Assembly: GCA_020161695.1 (NCBI GenBank)
Contig: JAIUOO010000024.1
Location: 1 to 64,000 of the forward strand
Source of the DNA: Pseudomonadota bacterium
GTDB lineage: Bacteria; Pseudomonadota; Alphaproteobacteria; Rhizobiales; Phreatobacteraceae
Reading direction: 5' to 3'
DNA: 64,000 bases
The notes below the pieces were generated by a model. That model was not told the DNA's origin, searched no databases, and saw nothing but the letters and a program-made list of their open reading frames with translations. Below, in pieces: positions 15,741-23,892 of the stretch (position 1 is its first letter; the number at the start of each line of letters is the position of its first letter). The translations under genes were made by a program, and so were the position numbers.

Positions 15741-16847
15741 TCAGATCCGCTCGATGATCTTGTCGCCGAACAGGCCCTGCGGCCGGAACATCAGGAAGGC
15801 GAGCGCGATGACATAGGCGAGCCAGCTCTCGATGCCGTTGCCGAACAGCGGGCCCCAGTAGAACTCGCCGATCTTCTCGCCGATGCCGATGATCAGGCCG
15901 CCGACGATGGCGCCGGGGACCGACGTGAAGCCGCCAAGGATCAGCACCGGCAGCGCCTTCAGCGCAATGGTCTGGAGGCCGAACGAGACGTCCGAGCGCG
16001 CGCCCCACATGATGCCGGTGATCAGCGCCACGATGCCGGCCGTGAACCAGACGATGATCCAGATCTGGTTCAGCGAGATGCCGACCGAGAGAGCCGCCTT
16101 GTGGCTGTCGGCGACGGCGCGGAGCGCGCGGCCGATCCGCGTGTACTGGAAGAAGAAGGCCAGCACCGCGATCATCGCGACCGCGATCACCGCCGCGGCG
16201 ATGTCGAGCTTCTGCAGCGTCACCCGCCCGCCGAGGATGTCGAAGTCGATGGCGCCCTTCGGCAGGCCGAGCTGGTCGGCGATCATCACCTTGGCCGAAC
16301 CGCCATAGATCGTCTCGCCGAGGCCGATCAGAAGGTAGGTGAGCCCGAAGGTCGCCATGAACAGGATGATGTCCGGCTGGTTGACCAGCGGCCGCAGCAC
16401 CACGCGCTCGACCGCGACCGCGAGCAGGAACATCACGCCGAGTGCCACCACCACCGCCAGATAGGCGGCGATCATGCCGGTGAAGCCGAAGCTGGCGAAC
16501 TTCTCGTAGACGCCGACGAGGGTCAGGCCGGCGAAGACCACCATGATCCCCTGCGCGAAGTTGAACACGCCGGACGCCTTGAAGATCAGCACGAAGCCGA
16601 GCGCGATCAGCGCATAGAGCACGCCGCCGACGAAGCCCTCCCAGATGGTCTGCACGAACAGGTCCGGCAGGTCGACCATGTCGACGAAGGGCTTGATCAG
16701 CGCGCCGTGCAGCAGCGTGCCCTTCGGCATCAGCCCGGCCGCATTGGCCAGCACGATGGCAATGACCACGGCCACGATGCTGCCGGTGACGACCGCCCAT
16801 TTCGGTAGCGGCTTTGCTTCGCGGGCGGAGATGGTGGCATCCGTCAT
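15741..16847 (-). CDS. LIV-type ABC transporter permease (LivH-like)
   Basis: A 368-residue inner-membrane permease with an extra N-terminal hydrophobic segment before the canonical LivH core (GVLYALIALGFVLIFKASGV and NFAQGIMVVFAG). About nine helices are visible, and the C-terminal FRPQGLFGDKIIERI is typical. The ATG at 16847 is chosen because GAGG lies 9 bases before it; an in-frame ATG at 16853 is nearly on top of that site. The gene follows the LivG-like ATPase gene after 10 bases. Confidence 0.9.
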   Translation of the reverse strand: MTDATISAREAKPLPKWAVVTGSIVAVVIAIVLANAAGLMPKGTLLHGALIKPFVDMVDLPDLFVQTIWEGFVGGVLYALIALGFVLIFKASGVFNFAQGIMVVFAGLTLVGVYEKFASFGFTGMIAAYLAVVVALGVMFLLAVAVERVVLRPLVNQPDIILFMATFGLTYLLIGLGETIYGGSAKVMIADQLGLPKGAIDFDILGGRVTLQKLDIAAAVIAVAMIAVLAFFFQYTRIGRALRAVADSHKAALSVGISLNQIWIIVWFTAGIVALITGIMWGARSDVSFGLQTIALKALPVLILGGFTSVPGAIVGGLIIGIGEKIGEFYWGPLFGNGIESWLAYVIALAFLMFRPQGLFGDKIIERI

Positions 16848-16857
16848 GGCCATGTCC

Positions 16858-17658
16858 TCAATGCGCCACGCCGAGATAGGCGTCGATGACCCGCTGGTCG
16901 CGCTTCACCTCGTCCGGCGTGCCGTCGGCGATCTTGCGGCCGTATTCGAGCACGACGACGCGGTCCGAAAGGTCCATCACCACGCCCATGTCGTGTTCGA
17001 TCAGGGCAATGGTCGTGCCGTACTGGTTCGACACGTCGAGGATGAAGCGGCACATGTCCTCCTTCTCCTCGAGGTTCATGCCGGCCATCGGCTCGTCCAG
17101 CAGCAGCACGTCCGGCTGCATGGCGAGCGCGCGGCCGAGCTCGACGCGCTTCTGCAGGCCGTAGGGCAGCTTGCCGACCGGCACCTTGCGGATGTGCTGA
17201 ATCTCGAGGAAATCGATGATCTCCTCGACGAACTTGCGGTGCTCGATCTCCTCGTCCATGGCCGGGCCGTGGCGCAGGATCTGCCAGAAGAAGCTCCTGT
17301 TCATCTTCAGCGTGCGGCCGGCCATGATGTTGTCGAGCGTCGACATGCCCTTGAACAGCGCGACGTTCTGGAAGGTGCGGGCAATGCCGCCGGCCGCGGC
17401 CTCGTGCGGGCGCATCTTGGGGCGCGTCTTGCCCTTGAAGGTGATGCGGCCCTCGGTCGGGTGGTAGAAGCCGTTGATGCAGTTGAGCATCGAGGTCTTG
17501 CCCGCGCCGTTTGGCCCGATGATGGCGCGCACCTCGCCCTTGCGGATGTCGAAGGAGACATCGGTCAGCGCTTTCACGCCGCCGAAGCCGAGCGAGACGT
17601 TCTCGACCGCCAGGATCACCTCGCCTGCGGCGATGTCGGTTGCCGACGGAGCCCTCAT
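16858..17658 (-). CDS. LIV-type ABC transporter ATP-binding protein (LivG-like)
   Basis: A 266-residue ATPase with Walker A GPNGAGKT, a Q-loop in ARTFQNVALF, Walker B VLLLDEPMAGMN and H-loop IEHDMGVVM. The signature reads LPYGLQKRVELGRAL, in which the usual serine-glycine-glycine is altered; this form is common in LivG proteins paired with acyl-CoA ligases. The start codon overlaps the stop of the ligase gene (ATGA), so import and activation are coupled in translation. It energises the LivH/LivM-like channel together with the LivF-like ATPase. Confidence 0.9.
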   Translation of the reverse strand: MRAPSATDIAAGEVILAVENVSLGFGGVKALTDVSFDIRKGEVRAIIGPNGAGKTSMLNCINGFYHPTEGRITFKGKTRPKMRPHEAAAGGIARTFQNVALFKGMSTLDNIMAGRTLKMNRSFFWQILRHGPAMDEEIEHRKFVEEIIDFLEIQHIRKVPVGKLPYGLQKRVELGRALAMQPDVLLLDEPMAGMNLEEKEDMCRFILDVSNQYGTTIALIEHDMGVVMDLSDRVVVLEYGRKIADGTPDEVKRDQRVIDAYLGVAH

Positions 17659-19646
17659 TCGGCTGCCTCCCGGAATGTGTCGGCCGTGCCGTGGAGCGGC
17701 ATGTCGACGATGGCGACATCGCCCTCGATCACGCCCTTGCGGCCGTCCTCGAAGGTCACTTCGGTGCGGATATGGCCGCGCTTCGAGCCGTCGTAGAGCG
17801 CGGTGACGAGCGGCGCGTAGCGCTCGCCGATGAAACCGCGCCTGACCTTCTGCGTGCGGGTCAGTTCGCCGTCGTCGGCGTCCAGTTCCTTGTGCAGGAT
17901 CAGGAAGCGGCGGATCTGCGCGCCCGCCATCATCGGCTCGCCGGCGAGCGAACGGTTAACCTCGTCGACATGCGCGGTGAGCGTCTTGATGACCTCGGGG
18001 TGCCCGGCCAGTTCCTGATAGGAGCCGTAGGAGACGTTGTTGCGTTCCGCCCAGGAGCCGACCGCCGTCAGGTCGATATTGAGGAAGCAGGTGGCGAAAT
18101 CCCGGTCCTGGCCGAAGGCCACGGCTTCCTTGATGTTCGGATAGAACTTCAGCTTGTTCTCGACATATTTCGGCGCGAACAGCGCGCCCGAGCGCAGCTT
18201 GCCGACATCCTTGGCCCGGTCGATGATCTTGAGATGGCCGGTCTTCGGGTCAAAGAATCCGGCATCGCCCGAGCGCACCCAGCCGTCCGGCGTCTTGGTC
18301 TCGGCGGTCTTCTCGGGATCCTTGTAGTAGCCGAGGAAGACGCCGGGCGAGCGGTAGAGCACCTCGCCGTTCTCGTCGATCTTCACCTCGACGTCGATGT
18401 TCGGCTTGCCGACGGTGTCGGCGTGAATCTCGCCGTCCGGCTGCGCGGTGATGTAGACGCTCGCTTCCGTCTGCCCGTAGAGCTGCTTCAGGTTGATGCC
18501 GAGCGAGCGGAAGAAGCGGAAGATTTCCGGCCCGATGGCCTCACCCGCCGTATAGCCGACGCGGATGCTGGTGAGGCCGAAGCGGTTCTTGAGCGGCCCG
18601 TAGACCAGCACCTCGCCGAGAGCATATTTCAGCCGCGCGACGAGCGGCACCGGCTCCTTGTTGAGAATCTTCTCGCCCCACTCCTTCGCGACGCCGAGGA
18701 AGTAGTGGAACATCTTCTTCTTGAACGGCCCCGCGTCCTCCATCCGCACCATGGTCTGGGTCAGGAGGTTCTCGTAGACCCGCGGCGGCGCGAATGCGTA
18801 GGACGTGCCGACCTCGCGGCGGTCCTCGACCACCGTCGCGGCGCTTTCCGGGCAGTTCACGCAGAAGCCCAGCACATAGGACTGGCCGTAGGAGAAGATG
18901 TTGTCGCCGACCCAGGCGAGCGGCAGGTAGGCGATCGTCTCCTCGTTCTCGTTCAGCCGGTCGAACAGGCCGCCGTTGCGCGCGGAGATGATGACGTTGT
19001 CGTTGGACAGCATCACGCCCTTCGGCCGCCCGGTCGTGCCGGACGTGTAGAGCATGATGGCGAGGTCGGAGCCCTTGCTGGCGGCGATCTCGTCGTCCAG
19101 CGCCTTGGCCTGCGCCGGATCGGCCGCGGCCGCCCGGCCGTTCGCCTGAACCTGCTCGAACGAGTGCATGCGCGAATGGTCGTAGTCGCGCAGGCCCCGC
19201 TCCTCGTCGTAGATGATGTGGGTCAGCTTCGGCAGCCGGTCGGAGATCGACAGCAGCTTGTCGACCTGCTCCTGATCCTCGACCACTGCGATGGAGGCCT
19301 CGGCGTGCTCCAGCACGTAGGCCATCTCGTCGGCGACCGAGTCCGCATAGACCGGCACGGGCACGCCGCCCCAGCTCTGCACCGCCGCCATCGACCAGTA
19401 GAGCCGCGGCCGGTTGCTGCCGACGATGGCGACCTTGTCGCCGCGCCTGAGGCCGAGCGCGCGAAGGCCGAGCGCGAAATGGCGGACGATGTCGCGAACC
19501 TCGCTCCAGGTCCACGAATGCCAGATGCCGAGATCCTTGTGACGCGTCGCGGGACGCGTCCCGAACCGCTGCGCGTTCAGCGCCAGCAGCTTCGGAAACG
19601 TGTCGTGAGCGCCGGAAACGGCGCGAGCGTCGGCGTGGTTTGCCAC
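17655..19646 (-). CDS. AMP-dependent acyl-CoA synthetase/ligase
   Basis: A 663-residue ANL-superfamily enzyme of the long-chain acyl-CoA synthetase type. The AMP/ATP loop YTSGTTGRPKG, the LYGQTEAS motif and the hinge region DRAKDVGKLRSG (in place of the usual K-rich loop) are clear. It activates a carboxylic acid with ATP and CoA. The GTG at 19646 is chosen because GGGAGG lies 9 bases before it; ATGs at 19670 and 19754 lack such a site. As first gene of the operon with a LIV-type importer, it probably traps the imported acid as its CoA thioester. Substrate range is unknown; phenyl-substituted or medium/long-chain acids are candidates. The divergent AraC gene lies 274 bases away. Confidence 0.88.
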   Translation of the reverse strand: MANHADARAVSGAHDTFPKLLALNAQRFGTRPATRHKDLGIWHSWTWSEVRDIVRHFALGLRALGLRRGDKVAIVGSNRPRLYWSMAAVQSWGGVPVPVYADSVADEMAYVLEHAEASIAVVEDQEQVDKLLSISDRLPKLTHIIYDEERGLRDYDHSRMHSFEQVQANGRAAAADPAQAKALDDEIAASKGSDLAIMLYTSGTTGRPKGVMLSNDNVIISARNGGLFDRLNENEETIAYLPLAWVGDNIFSYGQSYVLGFCVNCPESAATVVEDRREVGTSYAFAPPRVYENLLTQTMVRMEDAGPFKKKMFHYFLGVAKEWGEKILNKEPVPLVARLKYALGEVLVYGPLKNRFGLTSIRVGYTAGEAIGPEIFRFFRSLGINLKQLYGQTEASVYITAQPDGEIHADTVGKPNIDVEVKIDENGEVLYRSPGVFLGYYKDPEKTAETKTPDGWVRSGDAGFFDPKTGHLKIIDRAKDVGKLRSGALFAPKYVENKLKFYPNIKEAVAFGQDRDFATCFLNIDLTAVGSWAERNNVSYGSYQELAGHPEVIKTLTAHVDEVNRSLAGEPMMAGAQIRRFLILHKELDADDGELTRTQKVRRGFIGERYAPLVTALYDGSKRGHIRTEVTFEDGRKGVIEGDVAIVDMPLHGTADTFREAAE

Positions 19647-19920
19647 GGCCGGCGTCCTCCCTGGTTGCATCGCCGGAGCCCTTGGCGGGCGCCGGTCTTC
19701 GTTCCCTCGTTCGGCCCGGTTTCCGGGCTCGTTGCGACCGTCATGCGACCGCAATCCGCCGTTGGCCGGCGAATGGGCGGATAGTTGAACGCGCGGTCGA
19801 CGAAATCAAGGGGACGAAAGAGGGAGTCGGCTCGGCCCAATGGCGGATGGGTGGCAGCAGCCGTCGGCGCGCACCCGATTTCCTGCCCCGTCCAATCCGG
19901 TTCCATGATAGAGCGACGCC

Positions 19921-20787
19921 ATGGACGGCGTGACCCTGCAGCCGGAAGCGATGAGCATGATGCCGCTCGGCGAAGGCGAGACGGCGCGCTTCTTCGCGGC
20001 CAGCCGGCTCAGCGGCATTGACTGCCTGACCGCCACCTTCCGCACCCACGTCTATCCGCCGCATACCCATGAGACCTATGTCGTCGGGACCATAGAGACG
20101 GGCCGCGACATCGTCTCCGCGCGCGGCTTCCGTGGCCATGCCGGCCCCGGCGACATCATCTTCATCATGCCGCAGGACGTCCACGACGGCGCGCCGGTCG
20201 ATGGCGGCTACTCCTATCGGATGAGCTATCCGGGCGAGGACTTCATGCGGATGGTGGCCGAAGCCGTGTCCGGCCGCCCGGTCGCCGCCGCGCCCTTCTT
20301 CCGCTCCCCCTTGGTTCACGATCCCGAGGGTGCGCGCCTCTTCGGCGCCGCCCACCGGGCGCTCGAATCCGGCGCGGACGGGCTCGCCGGCGAAGAACTG
20401 CTGCTGCGCGCCTATGCCCGCTGCCTTGTCCTGCATGCCGACATTCCCGAGGCTGCGGCAGGCCGCGAGGAAGGGCCGATCCGGCGCGTGCGCGCGCTGA
20501 TCGAGGCGCGCTATGCCGAGGATCTGAGGCTGGACGAACTGGCCGCGACGGCCGGCTTCTCGACCCATCACCTGATCCGCGCCTTCCGCCGCGAAGTGGG
20601 GCTGACCCCGCATGCCTATGTCATCGATGCCCGCGTGCGCCGCGCGCAGGACCGGTTGCGGGCAGGCGCCGCGCCCGCGGAAGTCGCGGCCGATGTCGGC
20701 TTCGCCGATCAGGCGCATCTCACGCGCGCCTTCAAGGCGCGGGTCGGTGTCACCCCGGGAGCCTATCGGCGGGCCGTCACGGCCTGA
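19921..20787 (+). CDS. AraC-family transcriptional regulator
   Basis: A 288-residue regulator with an N-terminal cupin-like AraC binding domain (HVYPPHTHETYVVGTI, a histidine-rich jelly-roll segment) and a C-terminal double helix-turn-helix (about 185-284: LRLDELAATAGFSTHHLIRA and VAADVGFADQAHLTRAFK). The family usually activates a nearby transport or catabolic gene in response to a small ligand. It is divergent from the acyl-CoA ligase operon and upstream of azlCD. AraC-azlCD is a frequent arrangement in proteobacteria, so control of the exporter is the first guess; control of the ligase operon is also possible. Confidence 0.88.
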   Translation: MDGVTLQPEAMSMMPLGEGETARFFAASRLSGIDCLTATFRTHVYPPHTHETYVVGTIETGRDIVSARGFRGHAGPGDIIFIMPQDVHDGAPVDGGYSYRMSYPGEDFMRMVAEAVSGRPVAAAPFFRSPLVHDPEGARLFGAAHRALESGADGLAGEELLLRAYARCLVLHADIPEAAAGREEGPIRRVRALIEARYAEDLRLDELAATAGFSTHHLIRAFRREVGLTPHAYVIDARVRRAQDRLRAGAAPAEVAADVGFADQAHLTRAFKARVGVTPGAYRRAVTA

Positions 20788-20866
20788 GACCTAGGCCCCC
20801 GCGCAACGCGCCGCCGATGTCGATTTTGTTCAAGAGCCGGCGGGCCGGCCCTGACATGATCGGTCC

Positions 20867-21571
20867 ATGTCCGAGATTGCCGCCGATTCCTGGTCCGAGT
20901 TCCGCGACGGGCTGGTCGAACTGTCGCCCGCCATGATCGCCGCCGCGCCGATCGCCCTCCTCTATGGCGCCATCGCCACGTCCAAGGGCCTGTCGCCGCT
21001 GGAGGTGGCCCTCTCCTCGGCGCTGGTCTTCGCCGGCGGCGCGCAGCTTGCCGCCATCGAACTCTGGACCAACCCGGTGCCGGTCGCCGCGCTGGTCCTC
21101 TCCACCTTCCTCATCAACGCCCGCTACATCCTGATGAGCGCCTCGCTCGCCCCAAAGGTGGCGCACCTGCCCTTCGCGGCGAACCTCGTCGGCTTCCACG
21201 TATTGGCCGACGAGAACTGGGCATTGGCCGAACGGCGCGCGGCCCGCAGGCGCATCACCGCCGCCTATTTCTTCGGAATGGGCGCGGTGTTCTGGCTCAA
21301 CTGGGTGCTGTGGTCCTGGGCCGGCACGGTGCTCGGCCCGCTGCTCGGCGACCCGAAACGGTTCGGCGCCGACTTCGCCTTCACCGCCATCTTCATCGGC
21401 CTCGTCGCCGGCTTCGTGACGACGCGGCATCACGGCATCGTGGTGATCGCCAGCGCGCTCGCCGCGACGGCGGCCTATGTCGCCGTCGGCTCGCCATGGC
21501 ATGTGCTGGCCGGCGCTTTCGCCGGCATGGCCGCGGCGGTGATCTTCTGGCGCGAGGAGAAGACAGCGTGA
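20867..21571 (+). CDS. azlC: AzlC family branched-chain amino acid exporter, large subunit
   Basis: A 234-residue membrane protein of the AzlC family. PAMIAAAPIALLYGAIATSKG at the N-terminus and the segment around FAGGAQLAAIELW are typical, with at least five hydrophobic helices. AzlC works with the small AzlD protein, encoded by the overlapping next gene, to export branched-chain amino acids or azaleucine. The ATG at 20867 has only a weak ribosome site. The gene follows the AraC regulator by 79 bases. Confidence 0.87.
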   Translation: MSEIAADSWSEFRDGLVELSPAMIAAAPIALLYGAIATSKGLSPLEVALSSALVFAGGAQLAAIELWTNPVPVAALVLSTFLINARYILMSASLAPKVAHLPFAANLVGFHVLADENWALAERRAARRRITAAYFFGMGAVFWLNWVLWSWAGTVLGPLLGDPKRFGADFAFTAIFIGLVAGFVTTRHHGIVVIASALAATAAYVAVGSPWHVLAGAFAGMAAAVIFWREEKTA

Positions 21572-21873
21572 GCATCGATCCGGTCACTCTCGCCGCCATT
21601 CTCGGCATGGCGCTCGCAACCTATGCCTGCCGCTTCGGCGGCCTGATGATCGGCGGACGGCTCGCCCCCACCGGGCGCACCAAGGCGGCGGTCGATGCCA
21701 TTCCGCCGGCGGTGCTGACGGCGGTCATCGCGCCGACTTTGCTGGCGACCGGCTGGCCCGAGACCCTTGCCGGCGCCCTGACGATCCTCGCGGCGACGCG
21801 CCTGCCCCTGATCGGCGTCATCGGCGTCGGCGTCGCCAGCATCGTCGCGCTGCGCTTCCTCGCCGGCGGCTGA
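21568..21873 (+). CDS. azlD: AzlD family transport protein, small subunit
   Basis: A 101-residue membrane protein with three hydrophobic helices and the AzlD pattern ATYACRFGGLMIGGRL followed by IPPAVLTAVIAPTLL. The start is GTG at 21568, overlapping the azlC stop (GTGA), with CGAGGAG upstream. The open frame extends upstream within azlC in another frame without meaning. It is the partner of AzlC. The stop is only seven bases from the convergent EamA gene. Confidence 0.85.
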   Translation: MSIDPVTLAAILGMALATYACRFGGLMIGGRLAPTGRTKAAVDAIPPAVLTAVIAPTLLATGWPETLAGALTILAATRLPLIGVIGVGVASIVALRFLAGG

Positions 21874-21880
21874 CGGGCCC

Positions 21881-22759
21881 TCAGCCCCTGGATCGGCCGA
21901 TGCCGAGCGCGACGCAGAGGCCGGACACCACCACCAACCCCATGCCGGCAAAGGTCAGCAGGTCCGGCCGCTCGTTGAAGAACACCACGCCGAAGGTCAG
22001 CGCGAAGAACGACTTGGTGTAGTTGAACGGACCGACATCGGCGACCGAGCCGAGCCTGAAGGCGAGCATCACGGCCGCCTGCCCGCCCGCGAGCAGGACG
22101 CCGGACAGCGCGAGCTGGAGGATTTCCTGCCGGGTCATCGGCACGAAGCCCTGGGCGAGCGCCACGACCGCCGCGATGATCATCACGACGCCGACGGTGG
22201 AGAGCGTCACCGCGGTGTTCGATATGCTGAGCGGCAGGCGGCGGGCGGTCAGATCGCGGAAGGCGAAGCAGACCAGCGTGATCAGCACGAGCCCCATGGT
22301 CGGATCGAAGCCGGCGGCGGTCGGCTTGGCGATCAGCAGGATGCCGAAGAACCCGAGCAGCACCAGCGCCCACTGCGCCAGCGTGATCCGCTCCTTCAGG
22401 ACGATGGCGGCCGCCGGCAGCAGCAGCAGCGGCACCGATTGGGACACCGCCGTCACGTCGCCGATGGGCAGGCGGGTGAAGGCGACGATCAGGCAGAAGA
22501 TGCCGAGCGCTTCCGAGAGCGAGCGCAGCGTGACGAGCGGGCTGGCGACGCCGGCAAAGGCCGATTTCGGCCGCACCACGGCGATGAAGGCGAGCACGGC
22601 GAGGGTCGCGAACACACCCCGCACCGCCATGGTCTGGGCCACCGGCACCGTGATCGCCGTCGCCTTGACCAGCGCGTCGTTGGACGCGAACAGGCCCATG
22701 GCCAGCGTCATCGACGCCATGCCGAGCCGGGCGCTGCGCCGGGCCGCCTCCTCGCTCAC
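21881..22759 (-). CDS. EamA/DMT-family drug-metabolite transporter
   Basis: A 292-residue inner-membrane protein with ten hydrophobic helices in two EamA repeats. The first ends near LLGFFGILLIAKP; the second ends with a GMGLVVVSGLCVAL-type helix. Such proteins export metabolites or amino acids. The start is GTG at 22759, whose last two bases overlap the kdsD stop (GTGA), so it is coupled to that gene. No good Shine-Dalgarno is seen. A downstream ATG at about codon 14 is the alternative. The substrate is unknown, and linkage with Kdo synthesis does not settle it. Confidence 0.85.
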   Translation of the reverse strand: MSEEAARRSARLGMASMTLAMGLFASNDALVKATAITVPVAQTMAVRGVFATLAVLAFIAVVRPKSAFAGVASPLVTLRSLSEALGIFCLIVAFTRLPIGDVTAVSQSVPLLLLPAAAIVLKERITLAQWALVLLGFFGILLIAKPTAAGFDPTMGLVLITLVCFAFRDLTARRLPLSISNTAVTLSTVGVVMIIAAVVALAQGFVPMTRQEILQLALSGVLLAGGQAAVMLAFRLGSVADVGPFNYTKSFFALTFGVVFFNERPDLLTFAGMGLVVVSGLCVALGIGRSRG

Positions 22760-23739
22760 GCCACACCCGCGCGCAGCAGGTCGTGCACGTGCAGGATGCC
22801 GACCGGGCGGCCGTCCTCGACCGCGAAAAGCGCCGTGATCTTGGTGCGATTGACCAGTTCCAGCACCTCGCTGGCGAGCTGATCGGGCCGCGCCGTCTTG
22901 GGCGTGCGGTTCATCACCTCGTCGACCGGTCGCCCGAGCAGGTCGGCGGCCATGTGGCGGCGCAGGTCGCCGTCGGTGACGATGCCGGCGAGACGTCCGG
23001 CCGTATCGGTGACACCGCAGCAGCCGAAGCCCTTGCGGGTCATCTCGATCAGCACGTCGGCCATCGGCGTGCCGAGGGGCTTCAGCGGCAGGGCCTCGCC
23101 TGAATGCATGACGTCGCGCACCTGCGCCAGCAGCGCGCCGAGCTTGCCGCCGGGGTGGAAGTCGCGGAAATCGGCGGCGGTGAAGCCGCGCTGCTCCAGA
23201 AGCGCGATGGCCAGCGCGTCGCCGATGGCGAGCTGCATCAGCGTCGACGTCGTGGGAGCGAGGCCGTTCGGGCAGGCCTCCTCGGCGCGCGGCAGCACGA
23301 GCGCGATGTCGGCGGCCTTGCCGAGCGCGGAATCCGCCGCCGCCGTGATCGCCACCAGCCCGACGCCGAACCGGCGCGAGAAGGCGACGAGGTCGCGCAG
23401 TTCCGCCGTCTCGCCGGACCATGACAGCGCCAGCAGCACGTCGTCCGGCGTCACCATGCCGAGATCGCCGTGGCTCGCCTCGCCGGCATGGACGAAGAAG
23501 GCCGGCGTGCCGGTGGAGGCCAGCGTCGCGGCGATCTTGCGCCCGACATGGCCGGACTTGCCCATGCCGGTGACGATGACCCGGCCCTTCGCCGCCTTGA
23601 GCCGCGCCACCGCCGCCGCGAAAGGCTCGCCGAGGCCGTTGGCAAGCGCCGCCTGCAGGGCCGCGAGCCCGGCCGCCTCCACCGAAAGGGTGCGCAGCGC
23701 GGAGGCAAGGGGGCTGGACGGGCTGTTATCCGTGGACAT
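22756..23739 (-). CDS. kdsD: Arabinose-5-phosphate isomerase (KdsD/KpsF)
   Basis: The 327-residue protein has an SIS sugar-isomerase domain (VTGMGKSGHVGRKIAATL, then a serine-rich LSWSGETAELRDL) followed by two CBS domains (about 200-325). This is the KdsD architecture and length. It converts ribulose 5-phosphate to arabinose 5-phosphate, the first step to Kdo for lipopolysaccharide or capsule. The ATG at 23739 gives the family N-terminus; a GTG 13 codons earlier is less likely. It is divergent from the beta-barrel gene at 23893. Confidence 0.9.
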   Translation of the reverse strand: MSTDNSPSSPLASALRTLSVEAAGLAALQAALANGLGEPFAAAVARLKAAKGRVIVTGMGKSGHVGRKIAATLASTGTPAFFVHAGEASHGDLGMVTPDDVLLALSWSGETAELRDLVAFSRRFGVGLVAITAAADSALGKAADIALVLPRAEEACPNGLAPTTSTLMQLAIGDALAIALLEQRGFTAADFRDFHPGGKLGALLAQVRDVMHSGEALPLKPLGTPMADVLIEMTRKGFGCCGVTDTAGRLAGIVTDGDLRRHMAADLLGRPVDEVMNRTPKTARPDQLASEVLELVNRTKITALFAVEDGRPVGILHVHDLLRAGVA

Positions 23740-23892
23740 CGAACCGTATTCGCGTGGGGGAGGCCGTCCGTCTAACACGGCCAGTCTCGCGGCGCATCCC
23801 TCGCGCTGCGGGGGTGCGATGCCGGCGTCAACCCGCTGTTAACCACGGCTCTTTACCTCTTGTTGAGAATTTCAGCAGGGGAACCGCCGATC

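Noticed and set aside
13387..15816. 809-codon plus-strand open frame across the binding-protein and LivM genes
   Set aside because: It spans two minus-strand genes with strong motifs, and its product shows only the low-complexity pattern of a GC-driven shadow frame.
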